This document shows positions 9,780 to 18,736 of a stretch of 64,000 nucleotides of DNA, one piece after another. The notes beneath the pieces are model-generated. The model saw only the letters and a list, made by a program, of their open reading frames with translations. It had not been told where the DNA came from and did no database searches. A program made the translations under genes and the position numbers. Source of the DNA: Saccharomyces uvarum (taxonomy: Eukaryota > Ascomycota > Saccharomycetes > Saccharomycetales > Saccharomycetaceae); contig OX365941.1 in NCBI GenBank assembly GCA_947243795.1, positions 558,001 to 622,000 of the forward strand, in the 5' to 3' direction. How positions within the stretch are numbered: position 1 is the stretch's first letter; every line of letters begins with the position of its first letter.

Positions 9780-10949
9780 CTAATATGGTTTAAAACGACT
9801 CTTCTTGGAATGCTTCTTACTTTTCTTGTGCTTTTCCTTTCTCGGTTTCGTAGTCACCGATTCTTTTTGAATAATCAACGGCTCCTCTAGACTTGTTGGG
9901 GCTTCTTTGTTCTCATCTTCTAAAACACTTATTCTTTCAGAATAATCCCAGAAGCTTGCGGGAGTATTTAGGCACCCCAGATTGTTTTTCCAAATTTTAA
10001 CACAACCATCTTCACCACAAGAATATAAAACATCGGTATTCTGTCCTGATACAAAGACATCCCTCACGACTTCATCTCCATGTGCACGTGGGATTACAAT
10101 TCCATTTTCTGTATCTATCTTTTCATCTTTGAATGGTAACAGGCGTAGCTCTCCGGCACCTTCCTGAGTTTTACCGGTTGCGATAAAGCCAGGATAAACA
10201 TCTACCACATAATCACAATTCCATGCTTTCCTAATATCACCAAAGTCTAACGGCTGTGGCTCTTTCAATTCATCTGATTTGTCATTTAGTTCGTGAATTG
10301 AAAATGTTTCCATATGCGATAGAGTATATATTCTCTTTGGAGATAACCATCCACAGGAGTGGATTGACGCATAGTTGATGACTTGATGTAAAGCATCTTC
10401 CTCGTCATCTTGTTTCAAATCATAAATATTAGTATATCCATCAGTTGATCCGCTAAGCAAAACATTGACATCAGAAGGATGAAATTTAATGCAAGTGACA
10501 TCGTCATGATGAGAGTCAACCAACGATCTCAACGAAGCATCCCATTTGCGAACGTCATAGATATGTATAGCAGCATCGATACCTTGTAATTCGGTACCAC
10601 AAGCTAGTAGGCCATGACGGGAATCCAAAGAGAGAAAAGGAGAGTTAGTCTCATTGTTGATTTTTGCAACACATTCATTTGATCTTATGTCGAAAACCTT
10701 TACTGAGTCGATAGAGGCGCTGCTAATTAGACTTCCTGCAACAAAGTCGCTGTCAATGACCTTCATATCGTTAATTGCTGTCTCACTTGCTCTGATCTTT
10801 TGTAACGGCTTTCCGGTATTCCAGTCTAACAAACATATCTCACCATTGCTCAGCCCTGTTAGAAGTCCATGCTTATAAGCAGGTTGTAACTTTAGACACC
10901 AGTTTTCGGATCCAAAAGAACTTAATTCAACCAAAGAATAACTATTCAT
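9780..10949 (-). CDS. YNL035C: WD40-repeat nuclear protein, YNL035C family
   Basis: 389 residues, the same length as S. cerevisiae YNL035C. Several WD-type repeats are visible, for example IHIYDVRKWD, LLSGSTDGYTNIYDL and LYSCGEDGCVKIWKN, ending near residue 325. The C-terminus is strongly basic (KPRKEKHKKSKKHSKKSRF), consistent with a nuclear or nucleolar localisation signal. The architecture resembles the WDR89 group. The molecular role is not established; a propeller scaffold is the safe statement. This is the leftmost gene in the window that is in its expected S. cerevisiae neighbourhood and orientation, next to YNL034W. Confidence 0.9.
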   Translation of the reverse strand: MNSYSLVELSSFGSENWCLKLQPAYKHGLLTGLSNGEICLLDWNTGKPLQKIRASETAINDMKVIDSDFVAGSLISSASIDSVKVFDIRSNECVAKINNETNSPFLSLDSRHGLLACGTELQGIDAAIHIYDVRKWDASLRSLVDSHHDDVTCIKFHPSDVNVLLSGSTDGYTNIYDLKQDDEEDALHQVINYASIHSCGWLSPKRIYTLSHMETFSIHELNDKSDELKEPQPLDFGDIRKAWNCDYVVDVYPGFIATGKTQEGAGELRLLPFKDEKIDTENGIVIPRAHGDEVVRDVFVSGQNTDVLYSCGEDGCVKIWKNNLGCLNTPASFWDYSERISVLEDENKEAPTSLEEPLIIQKESVTTKPRKEKHKKSKKHSKKSRFKPY

Positions 10950-11129
10950 GTTTAGTAATGTAGCTTGAGTAGCTTTCTAGTTTATTTTGGTATTCTCTGT
11001 GTAGAAATTGGCGACGAATGAGTATTAGTGACCATATACAAATAAGTATCTCGTCAATCTCTTCATCTCTTGACTTGAAAAAGTTCAGCTAGTACATTAT
11101 TGTCTAGACTAACAGAAAAACAAAAAAAG

Positions 11130-11203
11130 TGGTCTCTAGCGGGATCGAACCGCTGATCCCCGCGTTATTAGCACGGTGCCTTAACCAACTGGGCCAAGAG
11201 ACC
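11130..11203 (-). tRNA. tRNA-Ile (anticodon AAU)
   Basis: 74 nt without intron, read on the minus strand from GGTCTCTTGGCCC to CTAGAGACCA. The anticodon loop is GCTAATAAC, giving AAU. It is identical to the copy at 44180-44253 and to the S. cerevisiae tRNA-Ile(AAU) as I know it. A run of seven A on the plus strand (11122-11128) is the Pol III terminator. The tRNA forms the outer border of the inverted repeat arm. Confidence 0.95.
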
Positions 11204-11866
11204 AGAAATTTATGTTTGAATTACCTGACAGCCCATTTTACATTACCCCGAACAGCACCTCAAAAAACGGCCAACCTTGAGCTGGGCCCACATAAAAAGT
11301 TGCGTAATGGCTCGAAGAAGTTACTGAAAATAAACAAACAAGAGGGCAAGGGCCCAATGAAGAGTGCGGCCTGCTGGCGCAAGGCCCAACACATCGAGGG
11401 CCTTTGCTCGCCAATTGCAAAAGCATATATCACCATCGGTCTTTTCCGGACGTCACAAAAAACAATTAGCGTCGCATGCATTTCTGGCAGAGAAATAGCC
11501 GTAGGAACCACGCTCCGAAGCGCAGTGTGATTGGCAATGAACAAGCGCTTTACCAGTCGTCATAAGCCGTGGGTTTGGGTCACCCTTAGCACTACTTGAT
11601 TATTAGTAAGAACCTTTTGTGGTATACAAACACAGATGCAGGGGGAGTGCAAAAGAGAAAAAAGGAAGAAGCAGAGTATATAAGGAAAATGCGCGCTCTC
11701 TAGTGCCACAGAGATCCTTCTCTTGTTTTGACTTTTGTTTTTATCTCACCTTGTTGCTCAAACTTTCTCAGCAAGAAATAAGCTTTCGGATACGGTCTTC
11801 AATTTTAGCTGAGTTTAGAATCCGGTCACCAATACCGTTCTACACCCATCCCGAGTTTCCCACGAA
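11204..11866. promoter_or_regulatory. Upstream region of YNL034W (inside the repeat)
   Basis: 663 bp shared with the other arm. Between about 11280 and 11405 the block (T/A)GGGCC or its complement occurs four to five times, an unusual density. A TATA box (TATATAAG, 11677-11684) lies about 185 bp before the ATG, followed by a T/C-rich leader. No additional gene is supported; the ORFs found here overlap the tRNA or read antisense. Confidence 0.5.
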
Positions 11867-13684
11867 ATGTCCACGTCGTTCCAAGACTTTAAGACATTCT
11901 GCAATAAGGTGGGCTTGGACTTTCAGTGGGTCAATACACAGTCTCCCAAGCCTGTTCCCGAAGATAATCCCTCCAAGATCCCTCCAACTGTCAATGAAAC
12001 CAAACAAGAACAGCCCAAAGAGTCTGCCAACAGTGTGTTTACCGACATAAAGAACGCACAGCTTTGGAGCGTCTTCAGAAGGGGTGACGTAAATACTCTT
12101 CCCACTGAGGCCTGTACTGAAGTAAATACAAAGCAAGTGCAAGGAAACGAACTTGCCAGATCAAACACGCCTGAGACAAAGACCAGGAAAACCGGTTGTG
12201 CTAATCAAAATGATCTCACCATAATGGATATACTGCCACCAACACCATCTGCTGTAGATCAGGATGGAAACGACGCCTCTTCCTCTACGCAGGACAGTGA
12301 CGCGACTGCCCCATCTACAGCGGCCTCGGCCTCGGAATTGACCAACCATGAGTCTGTACCTTCATTGGCCTCCTCGGTTAGCACTTCCTCTTCAGTTTAC
12401 TCATCATGGGACCCCCGTCATTCTCCATCTCCATCATATTTCCCTGCTGCTGCTGCTTTTGCCCCATTCGACTCCGAAGCCTCTTGTTTGAAATACAACC
12501 GTGCCAAGGACTCCAGGTCAAAAATGGCAAACGACTCTAATATTCTATTTGACCTTTCCTGCTTGAGCACAGTAAACATTGTCAGCCGCCACGAAGGTTC
12601 CCAAGGTTGTCATCGCCGCTTTCTTGGCACGACATCTCGAGCTGGTGATGCCCGCCCATCAGGCCTAGTCACATCCTCTTCCCCGCCGCACCATCAAGAC
12701 GTGAACCACAGTAGTTGCCCCACAGTCGCCTTCACTGCGTCGAACTCCACAGTCACTACTACAGTTCCCTCATACATAGAAAAGTATCTCAACAAGCCAC
12801 AAAACTGGTTTGAAAATACCATGGGCAAATACTGTCCGCTATTCCTAAGAAGCACGAAAAACATTGACTACGATTCTTCTGAGTTCATGTTTGAACGAAA
12901 AATGATAGCCGTTCAATACTTGCTTCTAGACGAACACTCTGAGCCCAGATTGTACTACAACCCCACCAATGGAGCCGTTCCGTTTTGGAAAAGGCCATTC
13001 AACTTCGACATGATGCCAACCTACGACCAGCTCTTGGACGAGGCCGAGCGCTGTTTTGATACTTATCAGTACAGTTATGTCGGGTTCCAAAGGATAGAGC
13101 CGTACTCCATTTTTTGTCCTTGGAAGAACACCCAAAGAGAAATAGACCTGGTTCTTGACCACATCCATTTCTCCTTCAATGTTGGAAAGAAGAAGTCTCT
13201 CAAACGGAGAGGGAACATCACACTCGATACGCTGGACAGCGATATCGAGTGTGATGTTAGGATCGAGCCTTACCAGCCCTTTCCTTCCAACAACCTTGTG
13301 TATGAAGGCCTCACACATCCTGCCGAACAGTCTTTCGTTGCAAGTCCGGACGCATCGCTGATCGAGAGGGGGTACAAAGCACTGGTCGACATCTGTAGAG
13401 AGTCCCGCCCACCTTCCAATGACTTCTCTGCCCGCAGTTTCGCTAGCGCTCCTCAGATCTCAGCCCCAGCCCCACCTAATCCTTGCCGCCTACTTCTTGT
13501 TCGTGAATGTCGCACGGCTTCCGAGTCAGAGGTCAATAAGGCCTTCTGGTTCAATCCAAAGAGAAAGCACGTCACGATAACCGTACCAGCACCCCCTCCT
13601 GCTTCTCCTCTTTTTCCCTCTCCTCCTTTTTGCACAACAAAAGGCCTTTTACATAAGTGGCTCTTCCCTCTTGTCCACCACTGA
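11867..13684 (+). CDS. YNL034W: Conserved fungal protein of unknown function, YNL034W
   Basis: 605 residues (S. cerevisiae about 612). I recognise the protein by its place and its paralogue but know no function. The first 260 residues are low-complexity, rich in Ser, Thr, Pro and Glu, and probably disordered, with an alanine tract of four residues at about 194-197. The central part (about 300-500) looks folded, with many aromatic residues (YIEKYLNKPQNWFEN, SYVGFQRIEPYSIFCPWKN). The C-terminal 80 residues are Pro-rich. No membrane segment or signal peptide is seen. It differs from the copy at 41681-43516 only by six fewer Ala codons and one His/Arg change two residues from the end. Codons for NITLDTLDSDIECDV form a long DNA hairpin. 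It is followed in the same direction by YNL033W. Confidence 0.85.
   Translation: MSTSFQDFKTFCNKVGLDFQWVNTQSPKPVPEDNPSKIPPTVNETKQEQPKESANSVFTDIKNAQLWSVFRRGDVNTLPTEACTEVNTKQVQGNELARSNTPETKTRKTGCANQNDLTIMDILPPTPSAVDQDGNDASSSTQDSDATAPSTAASASELTNHESVPSLASSVSTSSSVYSSWDPRHSPSPSYFPAAAAFAPFDSEASCLKYNRAKDSRSKMANDSNILFDLSCLSTVNIVSRHEGSQGCHRRFLGTTSRAGDARPSGLVTSSSPPHHQDVNHSSCPTVAFTASNSTVTTTVPSYIEKYLNKPQNWFENTMGKYCPLFLRSTKNIDYDSSEFMFERKMIAVQYLLLDEHSEPRLYYNPTNGAVPFWKRPFNFDMMPTYDQLLDEAERCFDTYQYSYVGFQRIEPYSIFCPWKNTQREIDLVLDHIHFSFNVGKKKSLKRRGNITLDTLDSDIECDVRIEPYQPFPSNNLVYEGLTHPAEQSFVASPDASLIERGYKALVDICRESRPPSNDFSARSFASAPQISAPAPPNPCRLLLVRECRTASESEVNKAFWFNPKRKHVTITVPAPPPASPLFPSPPFCTTKGLLHKWLFPLVHH
12446..12457 (+). 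repeat. (GCT)4 alanine tract, short allele
   Basis: Four GCT triplets encoding four Ala in the YNL034W copy. The equivalent position in the right arm has ten triplets (42908-42937). This is the only length difference between the two arms. Confidence 0.9.
13214..13258. repeat. Long hairpin inside YNL034W coding sequence
   Basis: A 16-bp perfect inverted repeat (AACATCACACTCGATA at 13214-13229 with its complement at 13243-13258) encloses CGCTG-GA-CAGCG. The whole folds as a 21-bp stem with a two-base loop and one bulged A at 13242. It lies entirely within codons of the central domain. The same hairpin is at 42107-42151 in the other arm. Confidence 0.9.
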
Positions 13685-14413
13685 GATGCAGAGCGGGGAA
13701 TCCTTGTGGGACTGACGTGACCGATCTTGAGTACACGCCCCCACATTTCATTTTATAGACCATACTATACCTCACATCGTACTTTGTCAGGTGTTTTTTA
13801 CCTTTTCTCTATAACGGATGTTACATATGTTTTCATACTATAAGCCAACCCGCACCTAGTCTGCTAAAACAACATAGTTGACAAGAACGGTATACGCGTG
13901 CACGTTTCATTTGTGCTCTCAGCTATCGATGCACTCTTCTAGCGACTGGTTTGTGCTGGATATTCCGGCGCTATTACGATCGATGAATTAAGGTTTAAGG
14001 GCCCTCTCGAGAGTGGCGCGCGTATTTATCTACATCGCGAAATAACCGGTGGGCCCTTAAAATATTTCACCAGCTCGAGAAACCGCCACAGAAACAACCG
14101 CAATCTTGACTTGGCTGTGGTGGGACCAAGAATCTCGATCCGGATCCGGATCCAACTTGCACTGTCACCAAACGTGTACAGCCCAGAGCAAATCGAAAAA
14201 CTTTTGAAAAGCGACACACTGGAACAAAAAAAACCATAAAGTGGGCATCGCTTTCCTGGTCAGTTCCCCTCTATATTTGAATAACTTGTTCATTCATTCT
14301 CCTTGTACTCGACTTATTTGAGCCATCATCCTATCCTATCCTTCCCTCGTGAAAAGAACAAATAAACAACAACGCTATTCTACCTACCTACTATCAATAG
14401 CGTACACAAAAAC
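13685..14413. promoter_or_regulatory. YNL034W - YNL033W spacer, palindrome-rich
   Basis: 729 bp shared by both arms. It contains an 11-bp inverted repeat TTTAAGGGCCC (13994-14004) / GGGCCCTTAAA (14051-14061), the palindrome CTCTCGAGAG (14004-14013), and a 16-bp palindrome built from GATCCG units (14137-14152). A minus-strand 63-codon ORF at 14026-14217 is open in both arms, but since the arms are nearly identical this is no evidence for coding. The region carries the YNL033W promoter; its last 100 bp are CT- and then CA-rich like a yeast leader. Confidence 0.6.
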
Positions 14414-15283
14414 ATGTTTTGCTCGAGAGAATCAAGGATCATCGTCCTTGCTATTGCACTGGTATGCTCGCTAACCGTGTTTTCTCACTCGATAGACGTC
14501 ACTACCGTGCGGACCATCACCTCGACGACGACTGACGTCGTCGTTGTCACTGCCCCACCGCTACCTCCAAACAAAGCAGAAACCGTTTTGAACACTGCAA
14601 CAAATATAATCCAGACCATGCAGTTCATATTCAACTGCGCGCCCTTCAAGTGGAAGGGCCCTTTGAAGATCACCTCGTGCACACTGAACTTTATCGTCTT
14701 GCTACTCACGGCATGGGGCTACTTGCTGAAGTATCTACAAGACTACAAGCTGACCAATGATGCAGATATGGAACGAATGGTGAGACTCGACTTTGGGGAG
14801 ATGGTCGGCAGAGTCATTGGGAAAGGAGTCGGCAAAGCATTTACCAAGATGGACATCACCCAGACGCTGGTATATCCATTCGAGGGAACCAACAGCCAGA
14901 AATGTCTGGTCATGACCGTGGGAGAAAATTCGATGGTGCCGTTTCACGCTCTGTCTACTGAGATATGTTTCGACCGCCACACCCTCGGTTCGTTGTCTCA
15001 CCGTGGCCATGGCCATGGCCATGGCAGGGTCTTTGCTTTAGATGCGGCTTCCGTAAGCAGTTTGGGGTTGGTGGAAATCCCGTCAGGAATGTCCATTGTG
15101 AGCGAGCTATACGCCCATTTTGGAGACTATACGGTAGAGGTTCTTAGCGGCGTCATGAAGCTGGCGTCAGCCATCAACAGAGAGGGCTGGCAGAAGGAAA
15201 AGCACGGTTTCGTGGTCCCATCAAGGGACCGACCTAACGAAACGCTCCTGAGCGTACACATGTATAGTTCAGGCCTGTTATAG
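14414..15283 (+). CDS. YNL033W: Predicted secreted or membrane protein of unknown function, YNL033W
   Basis: 289 residues (S. cerevisiae about 284). Seen: an N-terminal hydrophobic signal-type segment (about 9-25), a Thr/Val-rich stretch, a second hydrophobic segment at about 86-107 that could span a membrane, and a HRGHGHGHGR histidine-glycine run near 197-206. I recognise it only as the YNL033W/YNL019C family of unknown function. The N-terminal segment suggests entry into the secretory pathway. Both copies in the window encode identical proteins. It lies downstream of YNL034W on the same strand with its own promoter region, and the pair plus tRNA-Ile travel as one cassette. Confidence 0.8.
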   Translation: MFCSRESRIIVLAIALVCSLTVFSHSIDVTTVRTITSTTTDVVVVTAPPLPPNKAETVLNTATNIIQTMQFIFNCAPFKWKGPLKITSCTLNFIVLLLTAWGYLLKYLQDYKLTNDADMERMVRLDFGEMVGRVIGKGVGKAFTKMDITQTLVYPFEGTNSQKCLVMTVGENSMVPFHALSTEICFDRHTLGSLSHRGHGHGHGRVFALDAASVSSLGLVEIPSGMSIVSELYAHFGDYTVEVLSGVMKLASAINREGWQKEKHGFVVPSRDRPNETLLSVHMYSSGLL

Positions 15284-15932
15284 ACGGCGCCACTCGGGCG
15301 TACACGCAACTTACCCTTCTATGTATATAATATCTGCCGCTTTTCTGTATTCATGTATCTTTCTATACGTCTGTTCTTTAAAGCACTTCTTTCTGTCCTG
15401 ATTGGAGAGTTTCCTTGCTCCCGTATGGTCTTGCTTGCGTATAGCCCTGATACAACCTGCCATATCGACCGCGTAGAGGGTATTTGCGTCACTATTAACT
15501 CTTTTGGGTTGTAGACGGAAAAGTATCTCCACCTAAAGATAAAAGGTTACGTGTATAGTTTATCCTGCTGCAGGAACAGAAAGACACATCCGACGCTTTT
15601 CTGACACATACTTTTACAGAATGGTTATCTTCTGATCGTTAATATATGAATCATTTAATTAGTATTCTTTGATGACGCGGGTAAAAAAGCAAGCGGTCCT
15701 CGCTAGATGGAAAAAAACAAGGTTATATTTAAGGAACGGAAATAAAAATTATCTTGAGTGGGCTAACTTGAGAGACAGGGGAAGGAAATACAAAATAATG
15801 AGATTAGGAAGGAAGATTCAATTGAAGACAGTGGACATATAGTAATTTTTTATTCTTGAGTTTGGTACAGTTCGGCTTTATATTCACTCCATTCTGGATC
15901 ACGTTTCCTTTCTTTCTACAACCAAAAGGGAA
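15284..15932. promoter_or_regulatory. YNL033W - SIW14 spacer, inner end of left repeat arm
   Basis: 649 bp. The first 208 bp belong to the inverted repeat, which ends at 15491; the rest is unique and carries the SIW14 promoter. A Reb1-type site (CGGGTAA) is at 15678-15684. The minus-strand ORF at 15311-15532 is open in part of both arms, but I have no support for it as a gene. Confidence 0.5.
15678..15684 (-). promoter_or_regulatory. Reb1-type site
   Basis: CGGGTAA, the complement of the Reb1 core TTACCCG, about 250 bp upstream of SIW14 and 190 bp inside the inner end of the left repeat arm. A similar site lies inside the right arm's inner end at 39558-39564. Confidence 0.45.
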
Positions 15933-16778
15933 ATGGGTTCATATCAAGCAAGCAATGAAGAAGAAAGTGAGCCGAAGAGTAGCAGCAAGATCGACGATCT
16001 GATAGAGAATGAAGCAGAGATCATACGGCTTATTAAAGAGGATGGCAAGTTACTGGTAGATAACGGTGATGGTGGAGATATCCATAACATAATTCAGGAA
16101 GACAAACGACTCAGTGTAGAATATAACGAGGTATTGAAACGGTTTCGCGGCCAAGAATCGCCACTCACCCCGGGGGGCGTGGTGGATGAAGATGAAGATG
16201 ATAAATATGACTCTAAAGAATACAAGGAAAAGACTTTACAGGCCACGAACACGTTGAAACAGATCATCGATAAAGAAGTGATTCCGCCCGAGAACTTCAG
16301 CCATGTTGTGGGGGAGATATATCGTAGCAGTTTCCCACGATCAGAAAACTTTTCGTTTCTGCATGAAAGACTAAAGTTGACATCGATCTTGGTGCTCATC
16401 CCAGAGGAGTATCCACAGGAGAACTTGAATTTTTTGAAGTTGACGGGCATAAAACTATTCCAAGTGGGAATGAGTGGTAATAAGGAGCCGTTTGTCAACA
16501 TACCGTCCGACTTGTTAACCAAGGCGCTAGAAATTGTGCTAAATCCGGCAAACCAACCAATACTGATACACTGCAATAGGGGCAAACATAGAACGGGGTG
16601 TTTGATCGGATGTATAAGGAAACTGCAGAACTGGTCGCTGACGATGATATTCGATGAGTATAGGCGTTTTGCGTTCCCGAAGGCCAGAGCGCTAGACCAG
16701 CAGTTCATTGAAATGTACGATGATGACGAAATAAAAAGAATTGCCAGGGAGAACAGCTGGTTACCTCTAAAATGGTGA
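15933..16778 (+). CDS. SIW14: Inositol pyrophosphate phosphatase, dual-specificity phosphatase fold
   Basis: 281 residues, the same length as S. cerevisiae Siw14/Oca3. The N-terminal 110 residues are acidic and variable; the phosphatase domain runs from about 115 to 275. The P-loop reads HCNRGKHRTG, with catalytic C214 and R220 of the Cx5R motif. Known family role: removes the 5-beta-phosphate from inositol pyrophosphates and takes part in stress and nutrient signalling with the Oca proteins. The ATG at 15933 follows an AAGGGAA leader and gives the family length. It is convergent with HHT2. Confidence 0.97.
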   Translation: MGSYQASNEEESEPKSSSKIDDLIENEAEIIRLIKEDGKLLVDNGDGGDIHNIIQEDKRLSVEYNEVLKRFRGQESPLTPGGVVDEDEDDKYDSKEYKEKTLQATNTLKQIIDKEVIPPENFSHVVGEIYRSSFPRSENFSFLHERLKLTSILVLIPEEYPQENLNFLKLTGIKLFQVGMSGNKEPFVNIPSDLLTKALEIVLNPANQPILIHCNRGKHRTGCLIGCIRKLQNWSLTMIFDEYRRFAFPKARALDQQFIEMYDDDEIKRIARENSWLPLKW

Positions 16779-17134
16779 TATATATATAGAGATCACTTTT
16801 ACGTAAACAGTTATTGGGAAAATGATGTTTATTGATAATTATTATTATACATGGTTTTTGCAGGGTTAGTGGGGATTATATACACTATCTAAGCATTTTA
16901 TAATAAAAACCCGAAAAATTATTTATTTGTAAGCGTTGTCTATGAAACGACAAAGCATACGCTATTTATACCCTCCTTAATTCGTTAAAAGCATTGCGAA
17001 TAGAAAAACAAGAAAAATGAATAAAATATATTAAAAGGGGTGAGTCTCACACGAAGTTTCCCCTAGTTTAAATGCATGGAAGAAAAAGTTCCAGATTTGT
17101 ATGTTATCTGCAATTATTGTTTTTTTTTTCACAT
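16779..17134. other. Convergent 3' region SIW14 / HHT2
   Basis: 356 bp of AT-rich sequence holding both 3' untranslated regions. I see A/T tracts of the kind used in polyadenylation signals (TATATATA after SIW14) and nothing else. Confidence 0.5.
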
Positions 17135-17605
<471 letters not shown>

Positions 17606-17809
17606 TCAAGATAAAACACACTACCACACTTGTAAGAACGGAAACAAGATTACTTATATACTTTTGTGGCCACGAGAAGCTACGCGACGGCACGCCAACT
17701 TAGCACGCCATAACGCAACGATTGTGCTGGACTCGTCATAACTAATTGCACGACGCGCTGGGCGGTAATCTGCGCCAAATTACAATTCCGAAACAGCCCC
17801 CTCTGGCGC

Positions 17810-17825
17810 GTTCCGGCAGTTTCAC
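17810..17825 (+). promoter_or_regulatory. Histone UAS element 1 (Spt10 type)
   Basis: GTTCC-N6-TTCAC fits the consensus (G/A)TTCC-N6-TTCNC bound by Spt10 in yeast core histone promoters. Confidence 0.75.
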
Positions 17826-17834
17826 GCGCCCGAT

Positions 17835-17850
17835 GCGAAGTGCCCGGAAC
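17835..17850 (-). promoter_or_regulatory. Histone UAS element 2 (Spt10 type)
   Basis: GCGAA-N6-GGAAC is a full match to the same consensus in the opposite orientation, 9 bp from element 1. Paired UAS elements fit cooperative Spt10 binding. Confidence 0.75.
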
Positions 17851-18176
17851 GGGCAAGTGCGGTCGTTTGGCGCCGCGAAAGTGGTCGTGGACCGGGTGCT
17901 TCGCCTTTGTATGGCGGGACGTGCTGGGCGCTTCGCAGCTCTAGCTTGTCCAGGCGCGAAAAGTAATGCGGACCAGAACAAAACAACACATACAGGAGGG
18001 TGTTTTAATATGCTGTTGATTCGCGCTTGCGTTATTGCTATCCGCAGTATGTTTCCGTGTGTGCGTGCCACGGATTAGTATGCACATATATTTGTGTATA
18101 TATCTATCTATATATATATATATATAATGGAAGATTAGGTTGTATAGTGTTTTTTTCTCTTCTTCCTCCTATATAG

Positions 18177-18554
<378 letters not shown>

Positions 18555-18736
18555 ACAATCGGTGTTTTACAATTTGTTTTCCGTACCTTTTCACAACAAC
18601 AACAACAACAACAACAAAAATAAAATAACGATCATTCTATTGGGGGAATATAATAGAACCTTATGTATGCATTTTTCTTCGGTTTTTATTATTTCATGTA
18701 CTATATATATCAAAAATAAGTCTCGATAAAAAAAAA

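Larger units (their letters stand above)
11125..15491 (+). repeat. Left arm of a 4.37-kb inverted repeat (tRNA-Ile, YNL034W, YNL033W)
   Basis: Read in reverse complement, this block matches 39874-44258. The limits are set by direct comparison: the outer end stops in the T-tract just past the 3' end of tRNA-Ile, and the inner end stops at GCGTCA (15486-15491). Length is 4367 bp against 4385 bp in the other arm; the 18-bp difference is accounted for by six extra GCT triplets in the right arm. I found about nine substitutions by eye, so identity is about 99.8 percent, including intergenic DNA. S. cerevisiae has the same paralogous gene pairs in inverted orientation. Confidence 0.95.

Noticed and set aside
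11129-11530. 133-codon ORF over tRNA-Ile and its flank (mirrored at 43853-44254)
   Set aside because: It reads through the antisense of the tRNA gene; it matches the type of dubious ORF once listed at tRNA loci.
14026-14217. 63-codon minus-strand ORF in the YNL034W-YNL033W spacer, open in both arms
   Set aside because: Arms are almost identical, so two open copies give no independent evidence; it reads through palindromes.
15311-15532. 73-codon ORF at the inner end of the left arm with a 70-codon partner at 39842-40054
   Set aside because: Shared only because of the repeat; the two start in different unique sequence; no known domain.
17742-18078. Overlapping ORFs of about 110 codons on both strands in the histone promoter
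   Set aside because: They overlap the Spt10 UAS elements in a GC-rich core where stop codons are rare.
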